Made by a program: the position numbers and the translations under genes. Of a stretch of 22,853 nucleotides of DNA, positions 12,584 to 20,252 are shown in pieces. A model generated the notes under the pieces. That model was not told the origin of the DNA. It saw only the letters and a program-made list of their open reading frames with translations, and ran no database searches. Numbering within the stretch: position 1 is the stretch's first letter; every line of letters starts with the position of its first letter. Source of the DNA: JAYENY01 sp964563465 (GTDB lineage Bacteria > Patescibacteriota > Minisyncoccia > Minisyncoccales > PEYH01); the NCBI GenBank assembly GCA_964563465.1, contig CAZLVZ010000009.1, positions 1-22,853 of the forward strand, written 5' to 3'.

Positions 12584-14378
12584 ATCTTTCTAATCCTATG
12601 TTTTTATAATTATCGCCCGAAATAATAATAGAAAAAGTTTTCTCATAATAATCCTTTGCCTGGATATTTAGATCGTAGTTCGAATTCGCTTCCAATGGGA
12701 TAAATAACGACTCCCCATCCATATCGGTACCCTGAATCTCTTCATATCCAATAGAAGAATTGAAAAGGCGAACTGTGGCTCCAAAAACCGCTTCCGTGCT
12801 GGAAGCGTCTTCAACCTTAACTAATAAAAAATTATCTGATTCTAAGTAGAGATTGATAGAAGTTGTTGTACCAACTGAAAGATGATATGGCATTGGAGTC
12901 AATCCCTGATTAAGATTCAATGATTGATCATTCTTGTTAAAATTAGAAAAATAATAATTATCTGTCTCCATTCCCAAAAATTCTTTTTGACCACTAATGT
13001 TTGACGAATCTCCAGTATTATATTTATAAATTGGCTCTTCTTCGGCGTCGGTTCCTACTATTTTGTCTCCTCTTAAATCAAAACTAACATCAGAGATTGG
13101 AGTTGCCGAACCATCTTTCCATGAAAGATTCCAATCATAAAGAATTGGAGTTTTTCCTAAATCACTGGTAGAAAAATTTGCCTTAATTTTTAACTTAAAA
13201 AATTCTAATATGTCTAAATTAGATAAATCAATTGGTGAAGAATCAAAACCATTTTCGTTGCCGGGCAAGTCGCTATTAGCGACTAAGCACCAATCGGTGC
13301 TAGTGCTATAAAAAACCTGATAATTAATATTTGTTTCCAACTCCTCAAAGTCAGACCATTCTAATTGACGCCATTCAGTGATTTGAATCGGCAAAATCGC
13401 ATTAGACATGAAATATCCCGAAGAAAAATAAGTAAAAGGAGAACTTTCAGATAATACAATATCTCCATCGGTAATTGTTAGGTCACTAATTTCAAAAATT
13501 TTATTCTGATTTAAAAAAGTGTCAAAAAAACTACCACCTCCCCAAGGGAGAAAAGTATTTACCATTAAATCACTAGTTTCATCAATAATAAAAGTAATGG
13601 GATAAAGCTCTCCCTCGTTTATAGTGGGATTCTTTCTTAGGGGAGTGGCAATAATCGAGCCATTATATTCCTCTCCTATCTTAAATGTCTGAGAATTTCC
13701 GTAGCCCTGTTTTTGAACGAGAAGCTTATAATTGTTAGCCAACTCTGATGTATTCAGAATCAAAAGTCGCTTTCCGAGGTTCTGTAAGTCGGTGCCATAG
13801 CATTGATCAAACGCCGTTCCTTCGTTAATGATACGAAGCGTATCGTTGGGACAAGGAGGGAGCTGATCTCCTGTTATAATCTCTACCGGATTACCATAGC
13901 TATCGCTCAACGAAATACGCAAAGCCCCTTTGCCTTCTCCTGTTTCTAATCCTTTGGCTGCAATGTTGGCGCTTAAAATCGTTTCTCCTCCCCAAAAATC
14001 GCTCCAAGAAATTCTAACTTTTATTTTCTTATAATCGTTAGGTGCTATATCTGGTGAGACAATCGTTCCACTACAATCAAACCCTTCTATCGTTCCATCA
14101 GCACAATCGTCAAAATCCTCAATAAGCGTTTGGATATTATAGGAAACGCCGTTAAGAATAATAACACTTTCGCTTGTTTGAATGTCGTTAAAAGATAAAT
14201 TTCTTAATTCTTCAATACGTTCGTTTGCTAAATAGACTGCACTCATTTTAGCCTTTGATTGGGCAACCACTTTAATCGCTAATCGAAAGCCACCGAAAAT
14301 TCCCACAAAAATAATTGAGATTAAAAAGGTGGCTACCAAAACTTCTATAAGTGTAAATGCTTTTTGTGTTCTCTTCAT
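12576..14378 (-). CDS. PilV/GspI-like giant minor prepilin with two carboxypeptidase-regulatory-like domains
   Basis: The 600-residue protein starts MKRTQKA-FTLIEVLVATFLI. The prepilin motif is clear, with Glu at mature position 5, but the residue before the cut is Ala7 rather than Gly. NERIEELRNLSF (52-63) matches the conserved segment of GspI/PilV. Two regions look like carboxypeptidase-regulatory/SpaA-type beta sandwiches: about 148-240 (GALRISLSDSYGNPVEI...) and about 515-600 (LLVKVEDASSTEAVFGATV ... LEANSNYDLNIQAKDYYEK). Between them is a beta-rich stretch with no family I recognise. GspI/PilV proteins are normally under 200 residues, so about 400 residues are extra. An exposed adhesive or structural tip is a reasonable inference. 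The gene has the best Shine-Dalgarno sequence in the window and probably its own promoter. Confidence 0.82.
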   Translation of the reverse strand: MKRTQKAFTLIEVLVATFLISIIFVGIFGGFRLAIKVVAQSKAKMSAVYLANERIEELRNLSFNDIQTSESVIILNGVSYNIQTLIEDFDDCADGTIEGFDCSGTIVSPDIAPNDYKKIKVRISWSDFWGGETILSANIAAKGLETGEGKGALRISLSDSYGNPVEIITGDQLPPCPNDTLRIINEGTAFDQCYGTDLQNLGKRLLILNTSELANNYKLLVQKQGYGNSQTFKIGEEYNGSIIATPLRKNPTINEGELYPITFIIDETSDLMVNTFLPWGGGSFFDTFLNQNKIFEISDLTITDGDIVLSESSPFTYFSSGYFMSNAILPIQITEWRQLEWSDFEELETNINYQVFYSTSTDWCLVANSDLPGNENGFDSSPIDLSNLDILEFFKLKIKANFSTSDLGKTPILYDWNLSWKDGSATPISDVSFDLRGDKIVGTDAEEEPIYKYNTGDSSNISGQKEFLGMETDNYYFSNFNKNDQSLNLNQGLTPMPYHLSVGTTTSINLYLESDNFLLVKVEDASSTEAVFGATVRLFNSSIGYEEIQGTDMDGESLFIPLEANSNYDLNIQAKDYYEKTFSIIISGDNYKNIGLERYE

Positions 14379-14379
14379 A

Positions 14380-14389
14380 CTCCTCCCTT
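14380..14389 (-). promoter_or_regulatory. Strong Shine-Dalgarno of the PilV/GspI-like gene
   Basis: AAGGGAGGAG lies one base before the ATG at 14378, with GGAGG three bases upstream of the start. Most genes here have no recognisable Shine-Dalgarno sequence, so this one stands out and fixes the start. Confidence 0.7.
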
Positions 14390-14405
14390 AAACAAATATT
14401 TTCAG

Positions 14406-14432
14406 ATTCTATATCTTATTTCATAATAACAA
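14406..14432 (-). promoter_or_regulatory. Tentative promoter of the minor-pilin genes
   Basis: On the minus strand TTGTTA (14432-14427), a short 15-base spacer and TAGAAT (14411-14406) lie just downstream of the hairpin at 14431-14457. The spacing is poor, but the position between a terminator and a strong Shine-Dalgarno supports an internal start. Confidence 0.35.
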
Positions 14433-14457
14433 AAAAACGCCTTTTTGACGATTTTTT
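14431..14457 (-). terminator. Hairpin between pilC and the minor-pilin genes
   Basis: On the minus strand AAAAAA-T-CGTC pairs with GGCG-TTTTTTT around AAAAA, with one bulged base and one U-G pair. The GC core is only 4 bp, so it may be a partial terminator that lowers expression of the downstream genes relative to pilB-pilC. Confidence 0.5.
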
Positions 14458-14501
14458 AAGCAACACGAGAACGGTAAGATACTCAATCTCCTACTTTTGA
14501 A

Positions 14502-15713
14502 TTACATGCCCTCCATTATAGAATAAATCGGTTGAATCATAGAAACAGCAAAAAATCCAACTACTGCTCCAATAAAAAGCAAAAGAACCGGTTCAATAAT
14601 AGAAGATAAATTTTTGGTGATATTATTAACTTGTTCTTCAAAAAAATCAGCTAATTTTGTCAGCATTTTTGATGTTTCCCCTGTTTCTTCTCCAATACGA
14701 AGCATTTGTAAAAAAAGATTAGAATAAAGATTCGAAAAGGCAGACATCGCGATAGAAAGTTTTTTTCCTTTTTGAACTTCTTCTGCTGACGCGATTAACG
14801 CTTCTTTGAAATAGACATTGGTAACTGTGTTAGAAGAAATTTTAAGGGCTGTTACTATGGGGACGCCTCCATTTATCATTGCGCTCAAAGAAAGACAAGT
14901 ATAAGCACAATTTATTTTCTTCAACAAACCTGAAAAGAAGGGGACTCTCAAAAGAAAACTATCTAAAAATCTTTTACCTTTTTTGTTTCTAACTAAAGAA
15001 AGAAATAAAAAAGGCGTTCCAAGAAAAAATAAAATTACTATATACCAATAGGAAACAAAGAAATTACCCAATGCAATGACAAATCTTGTCATTACTGGTA
15101 GCTCTATCTCTAGCTCTTCAAATGTTTGACTTAATTGAGGAACAACTTTAACCAACATAACTATTCCAATAAGAAGCATCGCTCCAATAATTACTGCCGG
15201 ATAAACCATAGCGCCCTTTACTTTTGACCTCAATTGATGTTGTCTTTCTAATTGAAGAGCTAAGACACCTAAAATTTCTTCCATTTTACCAGTCTGTTCT
15301 CCAACTTTGACCATACTATAATAAATCTCTGGAAAAATTTTAGGATATTTAGCTATGGCAACAGAAAAGGCAGTCCCCTTAATAATATCTTTCTTTGTTC
15401 CATCCAAAACCTTCTTGAAATATTTATTCTTTGTCTGAATAGATAAAACATCTAATGCCTTAGGCAAAGATACTCCTGCTGATACCATAACTTGTAAATT
15501 TCTTGTCATCATCAATTTTTGGACCAAAGAAACTCTTTTAAGTCCCATTGAAAATGTCTTCTTTTTTGTTGCCCTTCGTTCTTCTTCAGCAGAAATCAAA
15601 AAAAACCCCTTATCTTTTAATAAATGAGCTAAATCTCTTTTATTTTTTGCCAGCTCTTTACCTTTCTTCTTTTTTCCTTGAAAAGATTTGGCAATATAGT
15701 TATAGGTGGGCAT
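14502..15713 (-). CDS. pilC: PilC/GspF type IV pilus platform protein
   Basis: The 403-residue polytopic inner-membrane protein contains two T2SSF domains (about 66-190 and 268-392), each with the conserved helix-turn marked by VGEQTGKME (137-145) and IGEETGE (340-346). Membrane segments are at about 169-191, 222-240 and 373-392. The N-terminal YNYIAKSFQGKKKKG (4-18) is the usual PilC opening. PilC is the platform on which the PilB motor acts to push pilins out of the membrane. It starts 11 bases after pilB. Length and topology are normal for the family. Confidence 0.95.
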   Translation of the reverse strand: MPTYNYIAKSFQGKKKKGKELAKNKRDLAHLLKDKGFFLISAEEERRATKKKTFSMGLKRVSLVQKLMMTRNLQVMVSAGVSLPKALDVLSIQTKNKYFKKVLDGTKKDIIKGTAFSVAIAKYPKIFPEIYYSMVKVGEQTGKMEEILGVLALQLERQHQLRSKVKGAMVYPAVIIGAMLLIGIVMLVKVVPQLSQTFEELEIELPVMTRFVIALGNFFVSYWYIVILFFLGTPFLFLSLVRNKKGKRFLDSFLLRVPFFSGLLKKINCAYTCLSLSAMINGGVPIVTALKISSNTVTNVYFKEALIASAEEVQKGKKLSIAMSAFSNLYSNLFLQMLRIGEETGETSKMLTKLADFFEEQVNNITKNLSSIIEPVLLLFIGAVVGFFAVSMIQPIYSIMEGM

Positions 15714-15724
15714 AAATAAAATAT

Positions 15725-17488
15725 TTATTCCATTATTACTCTTAAAACTTCTTCTATGCTTGTAATTCCTTGAGTCGCCTTAACAAATCCATCCTCCACC
15801 ATTGTTCTCATTCCATCTTTTATTGCTCTTGCTTGAATTTGATCAGAAAAAACTCCCTTACTAATTAATTTTTTGATACTTTCCGTAATGGGCAAAACTT
15901 CAAAAATACCACACCTCCCTTTATAGCCCTCTGAACAAGTTTTACTTTTTTTTGGGTGATAAAACTCTATGTTAGAAAATTTTTCTTTGGCCTCAATTAT
16001 TTTATCTTTTTTCATGGCGCTTAATATTCGGTCTGAATCACAATATTTAAGTAATGTTTTCATTTTAGAACTACTAATCTTATATCCCGTTTTTTGTTCA
16101 CATAACTTTCTTACTAAACGCTGAGCCAAAACTACATTTAGCGTAGAAGCAATTAAAAATGGTTCTACTCCCATATCTATAAGTCGCGGGATAGCTCCAG
16201 CGGCACTATTTGTGTGTAGGGTTGATAAAACTAAATGTCCTGTTAGCGCAGCGTTAATCGCTAAAGAAGCTGTTTCACTATCTCTAATTTCTCCAACCAT
16301 AATAATATCTGGGTCTTGCCTCAACAAAGAACGAAGCCCATTCGCAAAGGTTAATCCAATCTTTGGCTTAACCTGTGTTTGGTTAACTCTATTAACGCGA
16401 TATTCAATTGGATCTTCTATCGTGCAAATATTAATTTCTGGAACATTCAAAATCTCTAATATTGAATAAAGTGTAGTTGTTTTTCCAGAACCAGTAGGGC
16501 CAGTCACCAAAATCATTCCTGTGGGTTTTTTGATTGCTGATTCAACGAATTCAAGAGCATCACCTCTTAATCCTATCTCTTCTAAAGAATATCCTTGATT
16601 CCCCTCGGCTAAAAGACGCATTACAACTTTTTCGCCAGTCAAAACTGGCAAGATAGAAACTCTCACCGAATATTTATCATTTTCTTTTTTAAACTTAAAC
16701 CTCCCGTCTTGTGGCAAACGATGTTCGTCTAATTTGAGATCGGCTAAAACTTTTATCCTGGCGACAATCCCTGTAGCAATCTGCTTAGGAAGAGTCATCG
16801 CTTCACGCAAAATACCATCAATCCTATAACGAACCATTACTTCTTTTTCTGATGGTTCAATGTGAATATCTGAAGACCTATCTAAAATGGCGTGTTGTAA
16901 AAGGGTATCCACAATCCTTATTACTGGCATCTCTTGGGCCATTTTCTTTAAGCTCAACTCTTCTTTTGCGTTTAAGGGCTTTATTCCTTTTTCTAAAGAT
17001 ATTGGTTTTATATCCCCCGATTCTTTTTTAATTAACTCTTTAAATTCAGCCTTCAGGGTTTTCCTATATTGCGATAAAATATTTTTAATACTCTCAGGCG
17101 TTGTTAATCGAGGTAAAATTTTCAGATTAGATTTCTTTTTAATAAAATCAATTGTCTGAAGATCTTCTGGATCAAGCATTGCTACTTCTAAGTTTCTATT
17201 ATCCTTTCTAAAGGCGACTATGTTGTGTGAGCGGGCGATAGGTTCAGGAATAATTCCCAGAATATCGTGAGGAACGGTTGATTTCTCTAAACTAATAAAA
17301 GGAATGCCTAAGATATAGGCATTAACTCTAATTAAGTCTTCTTGAGAGACAAAACCATTACTAACCAAAATGTTCCCAACATTCTCCTTGCTATTTTTAG
17401 CAATTTTTTGGGCTTCTGAAAATTGTTCTTTAGAGATTAGCTCGGCATCTAAAAGAAAATTCTTTAATTGTTTAGGGTCTATTTTCAT
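15725..17488 (-). CDS. pilB: PilB/GspE type IV pilus assembly ATPase
   Basis: The 587-residue hexameric motor drives pilus extension. An N-terminal MshEN/GspE_N region (about 1-150) precedes the ATPase core. Walker A is GPTGSGKT (330-337), the Asp box surrounds EDP (358-360), Walker B is DPDIIMVGEIRD (392-403) and the His box is LTGHLVLSTLHTN (415-427). These mark a PilB/GspE rather than PilT. The usual tetracysteine zinc loop (CxxC...CxxC) is altered: only single cysteines remain at 463 (LCEQK), 483, 518 (KTCSEGY) and 526. It follows the response regulator by 20 bases and precedes pilC by 11. Catalytic motifs are intact, so it should be active. Whether the four scattered cysteines still bind a metal is unknown. 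Confidence 0.96.
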   Translation of the reverse strand: MKIDPKQLKNFLLDAELISKEQFSEAQKIAKNSKENVGNILVSNGFVSQEDLIRVNAYILGIPFISLEKSTVPHDILGIIPEPIARSHNIVAFRKDNRNLEVAMLDPEDLQTIDFIKKKSNLKILPRLTTPESIKNILSQYRKTLKAEFKELIKKESGDIKPISLEKGIKPLNAKEELSLKKMAQEMPVIRIVDTLLQHAILDRSSDIHIEPSEKEVMVRYRIDGILREAMTLPKQIATGIVARIKVLADLKLDEHRLPQDGRFKFKKENDKYSVRVSILPVLTGEKVVMRLLAEGNQGYSLEEIGLRGDALEFVESAIKKPTGMILVTGPTGSGKTTTLYSILEILNVPEINICTIEDPIEYRVNRVNQTQVKPKIGLTFANGLRSLLRQDPDIIMVGEIRDSETASLAINAALTGHLVLSTLHTNSAAGAIPRLIDMGVEPFLIASTLNVVLAQRLVRKLCEQKTGYKISSSKMKTLLKYCDSDRILSAMKKDKIIEAKEKFSNIEFYHPKKSKTCSEGYKGRCGIFEVLPITESIKKLISKGVFSDQIQARAIKDGMRTMVEDGFVKATQGITSIEEVLRVIME

Positions 17489-17508
17489 AACAATAAAAGT
17501 TGTATTTT

Positions 17509-17877
17509 TTAGTCACCGAGCACTTTTTTTATTTTCTCTGTTACTTCTTCCAAACTATAATTTGCCTTTACAAGATAAGTAGTAGCTCCAAACTCAATGG
17601 CCTTTTCCACTTCTCCAACATTCTCTAAGTTAGTAAGAATAATAACAGGAATATTTTTTGTATTATTGTCTAAGTGTAGCTCTTTCAAAACATCTAAACC
17701 ATGTTTTTTGGGGAGAATAAGATCTAAAAGAATCAAGTCTGGATTTCCTGTCTTTGCTAATCTTAAACCCACTTCTCCGTCAAGAGCGGATTGCACTTCG
17801 TATCCCTTTTTTCTCAAAAATTCTCCTAAAGTTTTTTGAATAGCTGCTTCGTCTTCTATAAATAGAATTTTTTTCAT
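17509..17877 (-). CDS. Receiver-only response regulator (CheY-like)
   Basis: The 122-residue protein is a single receiver domain with no output domain. The acidic pocket is E8/D9/E10, the phosphorylation site is D52 (LILLDLILP), the switch Thr is T82 and the conserved Lys is K104. It lies 26 bases after the histidine kinase gene and 20 bases before pilB. It is probably phosphorylated by that kinase and acts by binding a partner, as CheY and PilG/PilH do, rather than by binding DNA. A role in pilus control is inferred from position. There is no Shine-Dalgarno sequence. Confidence 0.92.
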   Translation of the reverse strand: MKKILFIEDEAAIQKTLGEFLRKKGYEVQSALDGEVGLRLAKTGNPDLILLDLILPKKHGLDVLKELHLDNNTKNIPVIILTNLENVGEVEKAIEFGATTYLVKANYSLEEVTEKIKKVLGD

Positions 17878-17903
17878 AATAATGAATGATTAATTATTAA
17901 TTA

Positions 17904-18848
17904 TTAATTTGTGGGTAGAGTAAAATAAAAAGTGCTTCCCTTGTCTTCTTTTGAATCAAACCAAACCTTACCAGCCATTCCATCAAGAATTAATTTAACG
18001 ATAAAAAGACCCAATCCTGTTCCATAAACTTCTGTCTTAACGGCGTTTCTGCAACGAAAAAATTTCTGGAAAATACGCTTTCTGTCCTCCACTGGAATAC
18101 CTATTCCATTATCCTTTATTTGAAATTCTACTTTTTTAGTTAATTCTTTTAACTCAATAAATATTTTCCCTCCTCCCTTGCTATAGTTTATCGCATTTCC
18201 AATTAAATTTTCAAGGACTATCTTTGTAAGAGGATAGCTGGCTGAAACATTTTTTAAATCTTTTGCCGGCTTTAATTCTACGGTTAAATTAGAAGCATTA
18301 ATAAATGTTTTATACTCAGAGATAACTTCTTTTGTTAATTCTGATAAAGAGAATTTTGTTCTTTTGTTGTCTAGCCGACCCTCTTTCAATCTGGTAATAG
18401 TAAGCAAATCATCAATCAACCCCTCCATTCGCGAACCATTTTCTTTAATAATGTCAAAATATTCAAGATTTTCTTTTTCATTAGATGGCTTAAATTCTTC
18501 TGATAATAAAAATTGTGTAGCCCATCTCAAATTGGTTAATGGCGCGCGTAATTGATGGGAAACAATATTAACAAATTCTGTCTTCATCCTGTTTGCTTCA
18601 GCTAAATCTTCAAAACTATGAGTAATAATAAAAGCAATGATTAACAATGTCATCGCGACCGCCAAAACAACAAAAGCAACTATTCTTGGATCAGATATGT
18701 AGCGTTCCCCCATAAGATAAAAAACAATACTGGAAATCATAATAACAAATCCCATAACAACGAAAAGGAATTGGGGGCATTGTCGAAGGGGAACATTGTA
18801 TTCTTTGCATCGAGCAAAAATGTTAAATTGAAAAAATTTATTATCCAT
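17904..18848 (-). CDS. Membrane histidine kinase with minimal extracellular region
   Basis: The 314-residue protein has two membrane segments (about 26-46 and 55-77) joined by only some eight residues. There is no periplasmic sensor, HAMP or PAS domain. The dimerisation domain carries VSHQLRAPLTNLRW with phospho-acceptor H98. The ATPase domain shows the N box around N218 (ENLIGNAINYS), the G1 box KDNGIGIP (245-252), the F box and the G2 box GTGLG (276-280). A cytoplasmic N-terminal tail contains two cysteines (C14 and C24). The signal is probably sensed in the membrane or through the tail, which is inference. It is first in the pilus unit, with its own promoter at 18877-18906, and is followed by its likely partner receiver. 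Confidence 0.93.
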   Translation of the reverse strand: MDNKFFQFNIFARCKEYNVPLRQCPQFLFVVMGFVIMISSIVFYLMGERYISDPRIVAFVVLAVAMTLLIIAFIITHSFEDLAEANRMKTEFVNIVSHQLRAPLTNLRWATQFLLSEEFKPSNEKENLEYFDIIKENGSRMEGLIDDLLTITRLKEGRLDNKRTKFSLSELTKEVISEYKTFINASNLTVELKPAKDLKNVSASYPLTKIVLENLIGNAINYSKGGGKIFIELKELTKKVEFQIKDNGIGIPVEDRKRIFQKFFRCRNAVKTEVYGTGLGLFIVKLILDGMAGKVWFDSKEDKGSTFYFTLPTN

Positions 18849-18876
18849 GATTTATGCTTAATTTTAACATTATTTA

Positions 18877-18906
18877 ATTCTATCACATTTTCAAAAAAGA
18901 AAACAA
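18877..18906 (-). promoter_or_regulatory. Promoter of the histidine kinase-pilus unit
   Basis: On the minus strand a TTGTTT -35 box (18906-18901), an 18-base spacer and an extended -10 TGATAGAAT (TAGAAT at 18882-18877) give a leader of about 22 bases. It lies back-to-back with the tRNA-Pro promoter. Confidence 0.6.
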
Positions 18907-18912
18907 TTATAC

Positions 18913-18941
18913 TTCACAAAATACAAAATTTCGGGTAGTAT
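18913..18941 (+). promoter_or_regulatory. Promoter of tRNA-Pro and tRNA-Gly
   Basis: A TTCACA -35 box (18913-18918), a 17-base spacer and a TAGTAT -10 box (18936-18941) end eight bases before tRNA-Pro. Confidence 0.6.
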
Positions 18942-18949
18942 CAAATGTG

Positions 18950-19021
18950 CGGGGCATAGTGCAATTGGTAGCACGAGTCCTTTGGGAGGATTTAGTCCCA
19001 GTTCGAGTCTGGGTGCCCCGA
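18950..19021 (+). tRNA. tRNA-Pro (anticodon TGG)
   Basis: The acceptor is CGGGGCA/TGCCCCG with the C1-G72 pair typical of proline, the anticodon stem AGTCC/GGATT has one G-U pair around loop TTTGGGA, the T arm is CCCAG-TTCGAGT-CTGGG and the discriminator is A. CCA is not encoded. Confidence 0.94.
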
Positions 19022-19058
19022 CATTAAAGAAAAAGGTTCAACAAAAATTAAGCGAGGT

Positions 19059-19129
19059 GCGGGTGTAGCTTAGTGGTAGAGCTTTTGGTTTCCAACCAAA
19101 TGATGAGGGTTCGATTCCCTTCACCCGCT
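19059..19129 (+). tRNA. tRNA-Gly (anticodon TCC)
   Basis: The acceptor is GCGGGTG/CACCCGC, the anticodon stem TTTGG/CCAAA holds loop TTTCCAA, the T arm is GAGGG-TTCGATT-CCCTT and the discriminator is T. CCA is not encoded. It is the second glycine tRNA in the window; the GCC isoacceptor is at 1176-1250. A 76-bp repeat begins three bases after its 3' end. Confidence 0.94.
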
Positions 19130-19131
19130 TG

Positions 19132-19207
19132 GAACTAAAAACCACCCATTATCCAATTCCCTTTTTAAGAGGGGAGGATAAAGAGGTGGTTTTTCATTTG
19201 TGAAAAA
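19132..19207. repeat. Perfect 76-bp direct repeat, copy 1
   Basis: Identical over 76 bases to 20173-20248 and offset by 1041 bases. It holds a long palindromic hairpin (19137-19194) plus a CATTTGTGAAAAA tail. The ACCACCC...AGGGGAGG...GGTGG layout recalls dispersed palindromic units seen in several bacterial genomes, from memory only. Confidence 0.95.
19137..19194. terminator. Bidirectional terminator within repeat copy 1
   Basis: The outer stem AAAAACCACC/GGTGGTTTTT encloses an inner TTATCC...GGATAA and CCC/GGG helix. It lies eight bases after tRNA-Gly(TCC) on the plus strand and about 46 bases after the membrane-protein gene on the minus strand, and can end both. Confidence 0.8.
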
Positions 19208-19240
19208 ACTAATTTCTTCGTATGCGTTCCATATTAAGGA

Positions 19241-20062
19241 CTACTCTCCCAATCTATATTTCATTCCTTTCGGAGGAGTAACGCGTCCGCGTTTAATGTC
19301 TCTTTTGAGATAAAATCTATGCTCGCCTATAACATCAAAAATCGTTTCATAGGGCTCGAAGGAAACCATCTCTTCTCCAAAGCTTAAGTCATCTAAATCG
19401 TGTAAAATCAGTAGAAGTATAACGACAGTTGCAATTAATGTCCCCGAGAGAAGGAGAGAAGACGGGTCAGCCGAACGAATTATGAACAAAGAGAATATAA
19501 GAATCCCAGCAAGAAACAAAACGACCATCCATTCCATTTTATTTAATCTATCCTTGCCGTACATAAACAATTTTTCTCTTGCTGTAGTAATCTCATTTAA
19601 AAGCGGTAAAAAATTAGTATAAGTTTCGACTTCTTTGTTACTATTCAATTTTTTTATATCCGTCAGCGATTCTATGATTGCATTAAAGTAAGGGTCGATT
19701 TTATTATAATCGCCCCATTCTACATAAAAAAACTCTCTGACATATTTATCAATAAGTTTCTGCTGCTTACTCGCCCATCCTTTATGAGGAACAAATTTTC
19801 CCAACACTTGCACGAATAAATAATATGTTTGTAGCCCACTTACTTCTACCGCCACATTCTCTCTTATTCTTTGAAATCTGCTCCATAAATCTGTAATAAA
19901 AAAACCAACCAAAATGGCAAAAAGGAGACCGACCATCCCTAAAATTGCATTAATTCCTTCGTTTAACTCCTCTCTTATGGGAATAAGAAAGACGGAAGTA
20001 AAGGAAATTATTATTACAAAAGTAACTAAATATTTTGTTTTAATTGTTCTAAGAATAGACAT
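19241..20062 (-). CDS. DUF4239/bestrophin-like membrane protein
   Basis: The 273-residue protein has four hydrophobic segments (about 11-29, 38-58, 177-197 and 204-224), with a soluble helical region of about 115 residues between the second and third. The stretch GLLFAILVGFFITDLWSRF (45-63) followed by ENVAVEVSGLQTYYLF (68-83) is the pattern of DUF4239 proteins, which are distantly related to bestrophin channels. No function is proven for the family; a channel or transport role is only a suggestion. The gene has its own promoter (20091-20119). It lies between two perfect 76-bp repeats, each with a terminator, and so forms an isolated transcription unit of about 1 kb. There is no Shine-Dalgarno sequence. 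Base composition looks like its neighbours. Confidence 0.75.
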   Translation of the reverse strand: MSILRTIKTKYLVTFVIIISFTSVFLIPIREELNEGINAILGMVGLLFAILVGFFITDLWSRFQRIRENVAVEVSGLQTYYLFVQVLGKFVPHKGWASKQQKLIDKYVREFFYVEWGDYNKIDPYFNAIIESLTDIKKLNSNKEVETYTNFLPLLNEITTAREKLFMYGKDRLNKMEWMVVLFLAGILIFSLFIIRSADPSSLLLSGTLIATVVILLLILHDLDDLSFGEEMVSFEPYETIFDVIGEHRFYLKRDIKRGRVTPPKGMKYRLGE

Positions 20063-20090
20063 TTCTAAATAAATTAAATTATAATTATTT

Positions 20091-20119
20091 ATTATATATT
20101 AATGATTATGAAAAAACAA
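20091..20119 (-). promoter_or_regulatory. Promoter of the DUF4239-like gene
   Basis: On the minus strand a TTGTTT -35 box (20119-20114), a 17-base spacer and a perfect TATAAT -10 box (20096-20091) give a leader of about 22 bases. Confidence 0.75.
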
Positions 20120-20172
20120 TCAAAAAAATTAAAAAAATCTTAAAAATTTGATTGCCCCACTAATTGCTCCAA

Positions 20173-20248
20173 GAACTAAAAACCACCCATTATCCAATTC
20201 CCTTTTTAAGAGGGGAGGATAAAGAGGTGGTTTTTCATTTGTGAAAAA
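20173..20248. repeat. Perfect 76-bp direct repeat, copy 2
   Basis: Identical to 19132-19207. It begins about 54 bases upstream of the -35 box of the DUF4239-like gene and ends four bases before the last base of the HU gene. The two copies therefore bracket exactly one gene and its promoter. Confidence 0.95.
20178..20235. terminator. Terminator of the HU gene within repeat copy 2
   Basis: Same hairpin as at 19137-19194, with outer stem AAAAACCACC/GGTGGTTTTT. On the minus strand it begins 17 bases after the HU stop and ends the HU transcript before the next promoter. Confidence 0.8.
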
Positions 20249-20252
20249 TGAA

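Noticed and set aside
17878..17911. AATTAATCATT-type motif shared with the clpP upstream region (22834-22853)
   Set aside because: Both stretches are simple AT-rich sequence; the likeness is too low in information to call a regulatory element.
19132..20248. Insertion sequence or integrated element between the 76-bp repeats
   Set aside because: No transposase, integrase, terminal inverted repeats or short target duplication; the repeats are terminators. Kept only as a possible cassette.
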